7,588 nucleotides of DNA from Spirochaetia bacterium. GTDB lineage: Bacteria; Spirochaetota; Spirochaetia; Treponematales; Breznakiellaceae. The position numbers were made by a program, and so were the translations under genes. Location of the stretch: assembly GCA_025997615.1 (NCBI GenBank), contig BNUV01000112.1, positions 1 to 7,588 of the forward strand, written 5' to 3'. This document shows positions 1 through 5,653 of this stretch, in pieces (the first letter of the stretch is position 1; every line of letters starts with the position of its first letter). A model generated the notes under the pieces. That model saw nothing but the letters and a program-made list of their open reading frames with translations, was not told where the DNA came from and searched no databases.

Positions 1-99
1 GCCGCCGCAGGATCGCAAAAGATCAAAAAACTGACGGTCAATGCCGAGAAAGGGAACCCGGATCGAATTGCCCTCGAAGAAAAAATAGGCGGCTTTCAT
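1..99 (-). CDS. N-terminal part of an unrecognised protein, cut by the window edge
   Basis: An open frame starts at an ATG (complement of 97-99) and runs 33 codons to the window edge. It reads MKAAYFFFEG, then NSIRVPFLGI, then DRQFFDLLRSCGG. Third codon positions are mostly G or C, as in the neighbouring genes. A G-rich stretch (complement of 105-110) precedes the ATG and could act as a ribosome binding site. A strong minus-strand promoter at 174-202 points at this start, which is the main support for it. The alternating aromatic and hydrophobic pattern suggests a folded N-terminal domain. From memory, some treponemal tyrosine recombinases start in a similar way, but that is unverified and no catalytic region is in view. 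A plus-strand frame ending at 117 is the competing reading and looks less protein-like. Product unknown. Confidence 0.5.
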   Translation of the reverse strand, partial: MKAAYFFFEGNSIRVPFLGIDRQFFDLLRSCGG

Positions 100-150
100 G
101 GAAGCCCCCCGAATTGACGGATATGCCGCCTTAATCTGCCGGACAGCCTG

Positions 151-162
151 CCCAGCCCTGGG
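151..162. repeat. Short perfect inverted repeat in the ffh divergent intergenic region
   Basis: CCCAG-CC-CTGGG is a perfect 5-base inverted repeat with a 2-base centre. It lies within the predicted 5' leader of the leftward gene and just downstream of its predicted start point. It could be a protein-binding palindrome or a small RNA hairpin, though a 2-base loop would need its closing pair to open. It is short enough to be chance. Confidence 0.3.
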
Positions 163-173
163 TTGTTTCTATC

Positions 174-202
174 ATTATGAGGGCTTAGGGAGAAAAAGTC
201 AA
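174..202 (-). promoter_or_regulatory. Sigma-70-type promoter for the leftward gene
   Basis: On the minus strand, TTGACT (202 to 197) is followed by a 17-base spacer and CATAAT (179 to 174). Each hexamer matches its consensus at five of six positions and the spacing is ideal. Transcription would begin near 167, giving a leader of roughly 68 bases before the ATG at 99. No experimental support is available; the call rests on sequence match and on pointing at an open frame. Confidence 0.6.
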
Positions 203-223
203 ACAACAGTTTTAGGATGCCTC

Positions 224-252
224 TTTTTTCTATCACTTTAGTGCGCTATACT
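224..252 (+). promoter_or_regulatory. Candidate ffh promoter giving a leaderless or near-leaderless transcript
   Basis: TATACT at 247-252 matches the -10 consensus at five of six positions. Transcription from it would start at about 259, the A of the ffh ATG. The -35 region at 17-base spacing is only a T-run (224-229), so that element is weak. The bases just before the ATG hold no Shine-Dalgarno sequence, which fits a leaderless message. Confidence 0.4.
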
Positions 253-258
253 ATCCCC

Positions 259-1611
259 ATGTTTGATAAATTAACCCAGAAAGTGTCCGATGCCCTGCGT
301 TTTGTGGCGGGGAAATCGGCGATTAACGAGAAGAATATCGACGATGCGGTAGATGCCATCAAGATGGCCCTGCTGGAGGCGGATGTAAACCTCCGGGTGG
401 TGCGGCGTTTTGTCAATTCCACCATCGAGGAGGCCAAGGGGGAGAAGGTCCTGCGGGCGGTGGATCCGGGGCAGCAGTTTGTCAAAATTGTCCACGACAA
501 ATTGGTTTCCTTTTTGGGGGACGCTAAACAGGACCTGAAACTCCGGGGGCCGGATGTTATTTCCACGGTGCTGATGCTGGGGCTCCAGGGTTCGGGGAAA
601 ACAACCAGTTCGGCAAAGCTGGCGCTGCGCCTTAAAAAAGAGGGGCGGAAACCAATGCTGGCGGCCTGCGATCTGATCCGGCCGGCGGCGGTAGAGCAGC
701 TTTCGGTGCTGGGGAACCAGATCGGAATTCCGGTTTACAAAGAAGAGGGGGCATCCGATCCGGTGAAGGTGTACCGGGGGGCGGTGGATTGGGCGCAGAA
801 GAACCTTATCGATACGCTGATCATCGACACTACAGGGCGGCTCCAGATTGATGAAGCCATGATGGCGGAGCTTTCCCGGCTCCGGGATGCGGTGAAGCCT
901 GACGAAATGCTTTTGGTGGCCGATGCCATGACGGGCCAATCTGCGGTGGACATCGCCAAAACCTTTGACGAAAAAATCGGCCTTACCGGGGTAATCCTGA
1001 CCAAGTTCGACAGCGACACCCGGGGCGGTGCGGCGTTATCCCTCAAGACAGTGACGGGGAAGCCCCTGAAATTTGTCGGTACGGGGGAAAAACCCGAGGA
1101 CTTTGAGCCCTTCCACCCGGACCGGGTGGCGGGGCGGATTCTGGGCATGGGCGATGTGGTAAGCCTGGTGGAGAAGGCCCAGGAAGTTATCGATCAAAAA
1201 GAAGCCCTTGCTCTGCAGAAAAAAATGGAGAAGGAAAATTTCACCCTGGAAGATTGGCTGGACCAGCTCCGGTCGGTGAAAAAAATGGGCTCCATTCAAT
1301 CCATGCTGGAAATGATCCCCGGCATGGCGGGGCAGGTGAGCGAGGAAGATATTGACAAGGCGGATTTGAAACAGCAGGAGGTGATTCTTTCTTCGATGAC
1401 GCGGAAGGAGCGGGCGAATCACCTTATCATCGGGCCGTCACGGCGGGGGCGCATTGCCCGGGGCTCGGGGACTTCGGTGGCGGAGGTGGCCCGGCTTATC
1501 AAAAAATTTGAAAAGATGCGGGGCATGATGAAAAAAATGGCGAAGTTCAACAAAAATCCCGCCGCGGCCCAGCAGATGATGGCCCGTCTGCAAGGCGGGG
1601 GTATGAGGTAA
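259..1611 (+). CDS. ffh: Signal recognition particle protein Ffh (SRP54 GTPase)
   Basis: Ffh binds 4.5S RNA and signal sequences emerging from ribosomes, and docks with the receptor FtsY to deliver nascent membrane and secreted proteins to the translocon. The 450-aa product has the full family layout. An N domain contains ALLEADVN (37-44). The G domain has the P-loop GLQGSGKTT (108-116), DLIRPAAVEQL (138-148), DTTGR (190-194), TKFD (248-251) followed by SDTRGGAALS, and GTGEK (274-278). A methionine-rich M domain carries the RNA-binding SRRGRIARGSGTS (394-406) and many Met residues near the C terminus. The start at 259 is chosen because MFDKLTQKVSDAL aligns with the usual Ffh N terminus. An upstream in-frame ATG at 217 would add 14 atypical residues and has AGG directly touching it. 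Stop TAA overlaps the thiE ATG by one base (TAATG), suggesting translational coupling. Confidence 0.97.
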   Translation: MFDKLTQKVSDALRFVAGKSAINEKNIDDAVDAIKMALLEADVNLRVVRRFVNSTIEEAKGEKVLRAVDPGQQFVKIVHDKLVSFLGDAKQDLKLRGPDVISTVLMLGLQGSGKTTSSAKLALRLKKEGRKPMLAACDLIRPAAVEQLSVLGNQIGIPVYKEEGASDPVKVYRGAVDWAQKNLIDTLIIDTTGRLQIDEAMMAELSRLRDAVKPDEMLLVADAMTGQSAVDIAKTFDEKIGLTGVILTKFDSDTRGGAALSLKTVTGKPLKFVGTGEKPEDFEPFHPDRVAGRILGMGDVVSLVEKAQEVIDQKEALALQKKMEKENFTLEDWLDQLRSVKKMGSIQSMLEMIPGMAGQVSEEDIDKADLKQQEVILSSMTRKERANHLIIGPSRRGRIARGSGTSVAEVARLIKKFEKMRGMMKKMAKFNKNPAAAQQMMARLQGGGMR

Positions 1612-2261
1612 TGCTCCTTTTGCCCGAGCATCTGCGGCTCTACCTCTGTGCCGATGGGGCCTTTTGCGGCGCCGGTTCCCTTGTAGAGATGGTGGAGGCG
1701 GCGATTGCCGGGGGCGTTACCTGCGTTCAGCTCCGGCACAAAGAGGCGTCTTCCCGGCGGCTCTACGAGGAGGCTCTTGAGCTGCGGGCCCTCACCAAAA
1801 AAGCAAATATCCCGCTGATAATTAACGACCGCCTGGATATTGCCCTGGCGATGAACGCTGACGGCGTTCACCTGGGCCAGTCGGATCTGCCGGTGGCGGC
1901 GGCCCGGCAAATCGCCGACACATTAAGGCCCCATGACAAATTTATTATCGGGGCTTCGGCCCACACGGCGGAAGAAGCTTTGGCGGCGGAGCGGGACGGC
2001 GCCGATTATCTGGGTTCCGGGGCGGTGTATCCCACGGGGTCAAAAAACGACACCACCGTCATCGGTGTAGAGGGGCTTAAAACAATCTGCGCCGCGGTAC
2101 AAATTCCCGTGATAGGCATAGGCGGCATAGGCCCCCAAAACGCCGCCGCCGTGTTAGCCGCCGGTGCCGCCGGCGCGGCGGTAATCTCCGCCATTCTTTC
2201 GGCTGAAGACATAACAAAAGCAGCCCGGAACTTACGGCGCATTATTGAGGCGGCCTTTTGA
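1611..2261 (+). CDS. thiE: Thiamine-phosphate synthase (thiamine-phosphate pyrophosphorylase)
   Basis: ThiE joins HMP pyrophosphate and HET (thiazole) phosphate to give thiamine monophosphate, in the cytoplasm. The 216-aa product has the normal length and TIM-barrel motif order: VQLRHKE (39-45, with Gln40, Arg42, Lys44), INDR (71-74), GVHLGQSDLP (85-94), GASAH (114-118), GSGAVYPTGSK (135-145) and PVIGIGGI (166-173). Asn72/Asp73 and Asp92 match known substrate and magnesium positions, and Thr142, Ser144 and Lys145 match the pyrophosphate-binding loop. The start ATG overlaps the ffh stop by one base, with G-rich sequence and GAGG just upstream in ffh. The end overlaps the next gene by four bases. 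No thiM, thiD or TPP riboswitch lies in the window, so this thi gene is separated from the rest of its pathway and would be expressed with ffh. Confidence 0.93.
   Translation: MLLLPEHLRLYLCADGAFCGAGSLVEMVEAAIAGGVTCVQLRHKEASSRRLYEEALELRALTKKANIPLIINDRLDIALAMNADGVHLGQSDLPVAAARQIADTLRPHDKFIIGASAHTAEEALAAERDGADYLGSGAVYPTGSKNDTTVIGVEGLKTICAAVQIPVIGIGGIGPQNAAAVLAAGAAGAAVISAILSAEDITKAARNLRRIIEAAF
2247..2260 (+). promoter_or_regulatory. Ribosome binding site deciding the TTG start of the HAD gene
   Basis: GAGG (2247-2250) followed by seven bases and TTG (2258-2260) fixes the HAD start inside the end of thiE. The four-base overlap fits re-initiation by the ribosome finishing thiE. Confidence 0.55.
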
Positions 2262-2941
2262 TCGCTATCGATAAGTTCCGGGGGGCGATTTTTGATCTGG
2301 ATGGCACCCTGGCGGATTCCATGAACCTCTGGGATCACCTTTGCCGGGACTGGCTTTTGACACAGGGCAAAGAAGCCCCGGCGGATTTGGAAGAAACACT
2401 GGCTCCCCTCACGGTGACGCAGGCGGCGGAGTATGTATCCAAAAACTTTACCCCCGGCATCGGCCCCGCTGAAATTGCCGCCCAGTGGGAAGCCCTTGTT
2501 ATCGGGCGATACCGGGAGACGGTTCCTTTGAAAGACGGGGCGGTGGAATTGCTGGACGCTCTGGCCCGGCGGGGCCTTAAACTGGCCCTGGCCACTTCCT
2601 GTTTCCCCGCCGCCGCCGAGGCATTTTTGCAGGGCCGAAAGATCCGGCATTATTTCTCCTCACTTTTTTTTACCGATGATGCCAGCAGCGGCGTTAGTAT
2701 GGATGCCGGCGGCAATACGCCGGTCAAGGCTGATCCGGTATTTTGGCGGGCCTGCGCGGAAAAAATGGGGCTTCCCGCGGATAAAATCATCGTTTTCGAG
2801 GATATTTACGAGGCGCTGGCGGGGGTCCGTCAACTGGGCATGGGTTTTGTTGCCGTCTACGATGCCTCCTGCAAAAAGTGGGATGCCCTGCAAAAAGAGG
2901 CGGATCAGGCCATCCGTTCATTTCGGGAATTTCAGGGATAA
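2258..2941 (+). CDS. HAD-superfamily phosphatase (beta-phosphoglucomutase/phosphoglycolate-phosphatase-like)
   Basis: The 227-aa product carries all four HAD motifs. Motif I is FDLDGT with nucleophile Asp13 and acid/base Asp15. Motif II is LATS (Thr113/Ser114). Motif III is Lys157 in VKADP. Motif IV is VFEDI (Glu181/Asp182). The helical insert between motifs I and II (about 20-90) marks a C1-cap member, the HAD-IA group of small-molecule phosphatases and phosphomutases. Motif IV ends in EDI rather than the common EDS, which may shift substrate preference. The start is a TTG at 2258, chosen because GAGG lies seven bases upstream (2247-2250) and it overlaps the thiE stop by four bases. Substrate is unknown. 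Coupling to thiE makes thiamine-monophosphate dephosphorylation or metabolite repair a reasonable guess, but the sequence does not show this. Confidence 0.85.
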   Translation: MIAIDKFRGAIFDLDGTLADSMNLWDHLCRDWLLTQGKEAPADLEETLAPLTVTQAAEYVSKNFTPGIGPAEIAAQWEALVIGRYRETVPLKDGAVELLDALARRGLKLALATSCFPAAAEAFLQGRKIRHYFSSLFFTDDASSGVSMDAGGNTPVKADPVFWRACAEKMGLPADKIIVFEDIYEALAGVRQLGMGFVAVYDASCKKWDALQKEADQAIRSFREFQG

Positions 2942-3052
2942 CAAAAATGGCAAGGCAAGAGCCATAATCCGCCTCACCGCACACCATGATAGAAAATTAC
3001 AAAAAAACGGAGCCTGTTGCCACTTCTTCCAAATAAGCCTACCCTGTTTAAT

Positions 3053-3493
3053 ATGCAGCAACGGATTGTAGTTATTGACGGCATGGGTGGCGGCATTGGG
3101 GCGCAGCTTATTGCAAAATTGAAGGAACTGGGGCCGGACATTATTGATGCCGACGCGGAGGTCATCGCCCTGGGGACCAATGCGTCGGCCACGGAACGGA
3201 TGCTCAAGGCCGGGGCCCACCGGGGAGCAACGGGCGAAAACGCCATCAGGGTTTCCGTGGGGCTGGGGGATTTTATTCTGGGGCCCATCGGCATCGTGAT
3301 CCCCGACAGCATGATGGGAGAGATCACCGCGGGCATGGTGAAGGCTATTCTCACGGCACCGGGGGAGCGGATCCTCCTGCCCCTGCAAAACGATCACTTT
3401 TATCTGGCAGGATTGGAGCAGCTTCCCCTGGCAAAAATGACCGACAGGGCCATCGAAATTTTTCGTGAAAGGGTTAAGGCGCGGAAGGGCTGA
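3053..3493 (+). CDS. DUF3842 family protein of unknown function
   Basis: The 146-aa product matches the conserved pattern I know for DUF3842: VVIDGMGGGIG (6-16), VIALGTN (37-43), GATGENA (58-64), GPIGIVIP (77-84) and SMMGEIT (86-92). The glycine-rich N terminus after a beta strand suggests a Rossmann-like nucleotide-binding fold, but no biochemical role is established to my knowledge. The start is uncertain. The ATG at 3053 gives the usual N terminus but has no Shine-Dalgarno. A TTG at 3017 adds 12 residues and has GGAG at 3009-3012, four bases upstream. The 111-base gap after the HAD gene has no clear promoter or terminator; CATAAT at 2963-2968 lacks a good -35, and a 5-base ATGGC/GCCAT repeat (2947-2965) lacks a T-tract. 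The gene may therefore be read through from ffh. Confidence 0.85.
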   Translation: MQQRIVVIDGMGGGIGAQLIAKLKELGPDIIDADAEVIALGTNASATERMLKAGAHRGATGENAIRVSVGLGDFILGPIGIVIPDSMMGEITAGMVKAILTAPGERILLPLQNDHFYLAGLEQLPLAKMTDRAIEIFRERVKARKG

Positions 3494-3552
3494 TCCGCCC
3501 CTTGCACTGGTAAACGCAAAAGGTGACTCCTATGATTTTGTCAAGGGAAATT

Positions 3553-3681
3553 TTAACTATTTTCTATCTTGTCTGTCTTCGTTGGCGCGTCCCAGATAAA
3601 TGGATACTCGTCTTCCCCGTGTGGATCCATCGTGTACTCCCGCTTCCCCAGGTCGATACCCACATACCACTGCGTTGCCAC
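3553..3681 (-). pseudogene. Probable N-terminal stump of an IS110-like transposase
   Basis: On the minus strand, eight bases beyond the stop of the large HTH gene, a 42-codon frame starts at GTG (complement of 3679-3681) and ends at TAA (3553-3555). It begins VATQWYVGIDLGKREYTMD. The pattern [WY]-V-G-I-D-x-x-K resembles the first strand and first catalytic Asp of RNase-H-fold IS110-type transposases. The remaining residues (DPHGEDEYPFIWDAPTKT) do not resemble that family. The frame then stops, about 300 to 400 residues short of a complete transposase. Codon third positions are GC-rich, consistent with real coding origin. No Shine-Dalgarno precedes the GTG. It could also be a short independent gene. 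The transposase reading is from motif recall only. Confidence 0.4.
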
Positions 3682-3689
3682 AAGTGAGT

Positions 3690-5525
3690 TTAAGAGGCAA
3701 AAGGCCCATAAAGGTCGGCGCCGCTTTCTTTTGCCTTAAGAGCAGTAAGGAAGTTGTCAAAGCCTCCGCACATATATGGGTTCTCAAAAGAGAAGGCAGC
3801 CCAGGGTTCATCGGTTTTGATGATGAGGGTTTGGGTGTTTTTCTTATGGAGGATTTTAATATTGTGAAAGGGGTTGGCCGAAAGCCGCCAAAGCCTGAAA
3901 TTTGAATTGTGCTTTTCGATATGGCTGATATAGTCAAGATGGGCATGGTATTCTTCGGTTGTGTAGGCCAGAGGTTTGGACAATAACCAAAGAGGGATAT
4001 CGGCAAACACCTTTCCTGCGGCGATGTCCGTTTTATTGGCAATGCAAACAAGTTCATCAAGGTGCCCTCCGGCTATTTGGCGGAGTGTCCATTTTTCATT
4101 TTTATTATAATAGTCGAGAATTTTTTGTTTTTCTTCGTCCGGTACTTTTACGCGTTTAAGCATGGATTGAAGCAATGCTTCGTTCATGGTACCCAGGGAT
4201 AGTGATGGATAGAGGGTGGTGATGTCGTTTTCCTGGAGCCAGAAAGCGGACAGGTAAGGTTCAAAGTTTTTGAAAGTTGAGGCAGTAAAAATAGTTGAAA
4301 GGGAATTGCTGGCAGCAAGCAGCCTCTGGTATTGTTCTTCGATGACGGAAAGCCTGCGGGGATCGGTGTCGTAAAGGTATTCGGTTTTATCTTCCATTCC
4401 GGCAAGGCAGCTTGAGGTGATGCAGGAAAGGCCCCGGGCAATAAACATGGTGTTCCGGTAGCGGCTCTGTTCAAGGGAGCGGAAGTAATAGGGTTTTATG
4501 CCGCCTATAAGATAGAGGGGCACCCAGCGGGCTATGGCTGCCATGAGTTCTTTATCATCCCGGTTTATGGCGTGGATGATAGTAATCGTGTGGCCCCGTA
4601 CCAGACAATGCACCATAAGAGAAGCCCAGATAGCGGTAAACTTTGGATCGATGATCATCCAGGTCATGGATTGATCCGAATGAAGGTAGAGGGTTTGCTT
4701 TTCCTTCTGTATAGCCACATGATACAGAAAACGGATAACCGCTTCTTGTAATCCTCCGATTCCCCAATAGGATTCCTTACCCTGTTCCTCTCCTGCCAGG
4801 GGAGCAATCTGTTCCAAGGGGATGGGGGTGAAGCCTGAAAACTGAAAGTTGTTTACCCCGTCAAGAAAGCCCGCCATGCCTTTTGCCCCATCGGCAGTTT
4901 CCATTTCCGCAAGCCATGAATGGAGGTTGTTGTACAATTCCTCCCGGGTAATAGTTTCGGCCCCGGCTTTGTACCCTGCCAATTCCATCATCACAATTCG
5001 CTGATGGGTTTTTTTCATGCCCAGATCACAAAAATACCATGAGACTTTCTCAATGAAACCCGAAGAAGCCACCGGAAGGCGGGTCCCGCTCCGGTAACGG
5101 CTGACAGCCGAACTATCTATATTGACTGCCCTGGCAAGGCTGGAATTGGAAATACCCAGGGTTTCCATGAGTACATCAAGTTTTTCGCTAAAGGCTTTTG
5201 TTTTCTGTTTCTTCCGTTTAGGGAGAGCAGGGGTCTTAAGCATGTGGAAAAGCCCGTTTTCAAGGTTCTCCCCCTTTTCAATGTCCTCAATCTCTAAAAA
5301 TTTCAGAACTTCCTCGGGCAGTTCGCTTCCCGAGACCTGTGCGGGGGAAAGGCGGGCTATAGCAGAACAAATAGCTTCCAGATGTTTGTCATTGGAAGGA
5401 AGCTTGCGGCCTCCTGAGCGGTAACGGCTTATGAGGGCGGGGGTAATGCCCGTCTCCCGGGAAAGCGCGGCAGTTGTTATTCCAAGACCCTGCAAAAGGG
5501 CATTTAAAGTTTCAGATTGGGTCAT
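3690..5525 (-). CDS. Large regulator-like protein with two N-terminal helix-turn-helix motifs
   Basis: The 611-aa product begins with two XRE/Cro-like HTH segments, at about 4-43 (ITPALISRYRSG, then RKLP) and about 113-151 (IDSSAVSRYRSG, then TRLP). They share SRYRSG and are joined by a linker with a basic run, KRKKQKTK (103-110). The remaining 450 or so residues form an apparently globular sensor or effector region with YWGIGGLQEAVIRFL (253-267), IIHAINRD (316-323) and RWVPLYLIGGIKPYYF (333-348). I recall similar long HTH proteins with HtxNR and PLYxxGxIxPYY motifs in Firmicutes and treponemes, with no assigned ligand. No membrane segment is evident. The start at 5525 is chosen over an upstream in-frame ATG at 5588 because it begins directly at the HTH domain and lies seven bases after a -10 element. 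It diverges from a secreted/outer-membrane operon with a dual palindrome between them, so it probably controls that operon and itself. Confidence 0.8.
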   Translation of the reverse strand: MTQSETLNALLQGLGITTAALSRETGITPALISRYRSGGRKLPSNDKHLEAICSAIARLSPAQVSGSELPEEVLKFLEIEDIEKGENLENGLFHMLKTPALPKRKKQKTKAFSEKLDVLMETLGISNSSLARAVNIDSSAVSRYRSGTRLPVASSGFIEKVSWYFCDLGMKKTHQRIVMMELAGYKAGAETITREELYNNLHSWLAEMETADGAKGMAGFLDGVNNFQFSGFTPIPLEQIAPLAGEEQGKESYWGIGGLQEAVIRFLYHVAIQKEKQTLYLHSDQSMTWMIIDPKFTAIWASLMVHCLVRGHTITIIHAINRDDKELMAAIARWVPLYLIGGIKPYYFRSLEQSRYRNTMFIARGLSCITSSCLAGMEDKTEYLYDTDPRRLSVIEEQYQRLLAASNSLSTIFTASTFKNFEPYLSAFWLQENDITTLYPSLSLGTMNEALLQSMLKRVKVPDEEKQKILDYYNKNEKWTLRQIAGGHLDELVCIANKTDIAAGKVFADIPLWLLSKPLAYTTEEYHAHLDYISHIEKHNSNFRLWRLSANPFHNIKILHKKNTQTLIIKTDEPWAAFSFENPYMCGGFDNFLTALKAKESGADLYGPFAS

Positions 5526-5532
5526 GGTGATA

Positions 5533-5562
5533 ATTCTATCAAGAATTCGGGAAAAATGGAAA
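5533..5562 (-). promoter_or_regulatory. Extended -10 promoter of the HTH gene, likely leaderless
   Basis: On the minus strand, TTTCCA (5562-5557, four of six matches) is followed by an 18-base spacer and TAGAAT (5538-5533, five of six), preceded by TGA to give a TGn extended -10. Transcription should start at about 5525-5526, at or next to the A of the ATG. No Shine-Dalgarno sequence is present, consistent with a leaderless message. The upstream palindromes begin four bases beyond the -35. Confidence 0.5.
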
Positions 5563-5565
5563 GAT

Positions 5566-5598
5566 TGCCAAAAACTTGGCAATGCCATCTGCTTGGCA
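5566..5598. promoter_or_regulatory. Tandem dual operator: two TGCCA-N6-TGGCA palindromes
   Basis: TGCCA-AAAACT-TGGCA (5566-5581) is followed after one base by TGCCA-TCTGCT-TGGCA (5583-5598). The two copies share both arms and the 6-base spacing and repeat with a 17-base period. The first is extended to 8-base arms (ATTGCCAA at 5564-5571 and TTGGCAAT at 5576-5583). The pair lies midway between the two divergent -10 elements. The most likely ligand is the adjacent dual-HTH protein. Placement upstream of both core promoters, rather than over them, fits activation or shared looping control better than simple blocking. Confidence 0.7.
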
Positions 5599-5600
5599 AG

Positions 5601-5627
5601 TACCCCCTTTTGGATGTTTTGGGGGTA
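5601..5627. repeat. Inverted repeat TACCCCC/GGGGGTA over the plus-strand core promoter
   Basis: TACCCCC (5601-5607) and GGGGGTA (5621-5627) are perfect 7-base arms around a 13-base T-rich centre. The right arm overlaps the first two bases of the -10 TATAGT and the left arm occupies the -35 position. It could be an operator for a second regulator or for repression. If transcription started further upstream it would instead form a hairpin before the ribosome binding site. Confidence 0.45.
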
Positions 5628-5631
5628 TAGT
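5626..5631 (+). promoter_or_regulatory. -10 element of the envelope operon promoter
   Basis: TATAGT matches the consensus at five of six positions and would start transcription near 5638, leaving a leader of about 13 bases that still contains the GGAG ribosome binding site. The expected -35 position is occupied by a C-run with no resemblance to TTGACA, so the promoter probably needs an activator bound at the palindromes centred near -64 and -47. Confidence 0.45.
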
Positions 5632-5640
5632 GATGTCGCA

Positions 5641-5653
5641 GGAGTATGGTTTG
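5641..5653 (+). promoter_or_regulatory. Ribosome binding site deciding the TTG start at 5651
   Basis: GGAG (5641-5644), six bases, then TTG (5651-5653). This spacing is ideal, whereas the in-frame ATG at 5633 has no Shine-Dalgarno sequence at normal distance and would lie before the predicted transcription start. Confidence 0.6.

Noticed and set aside
100..258. TPP riboswitch controlling the operon containing thiE
   Set aside because: None of the conserved TPP aptamer segments (such as CTGAGA and the ACCTGAT-like segment) is present ahead of ffh or inside the gap-free ffh-thiE junction.
217..258. Upstream ATG at 217 as the ffh start
   Set aside because: The extra 14 residues do not fit the family N terminus, and the only SD-like bases (AGG) touch the ATG.
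271..939. Long minus-strand frames opposite ffh and other plus-strand genes
   Set aside because: They are antisense to clearly conserved genes, have odd compositions rich in Arg, Pro and His, and show no domain motifs.
3481..3500. GCGGA/TCCGC and GGGC/GCCC hairpins at the end of the DUF3842 gene as a terminator
   Set aside because: The stems are 4-5 bases and no T-tract follows (CCTTGCAC), so an intrinsic terminator is not supported on either strand.
3539..3544. Perfect TTGACA on the minus strand as a promoter
   Set aside because: No -10-like hexamer lies 16-18 bases downstream (TTTTGC), and it would read into the end of the DUF3842 gene with no open frame of its own.
3532..3687. Plus-strand 51-codon frame from ATG 3532 with AAGGTGA (3520-3526) upstream
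   Set aside because: It has a good ribosome binding site, but the translation (MILSREILTIFYLVCL...) is exactly antisense to the frame encoding VGIDLGK and shows no family features. It is more likely a shadow of that remnant.
5576..5650. Longer N-terminal starts (5576, 5633) for the 150-aa secreted protein
   Set aside because: They would place non-signal residues before the signal peptide and start within the operator or ahead of the predicted transcript start; TTG 5651 has GGAG at ideal distance.
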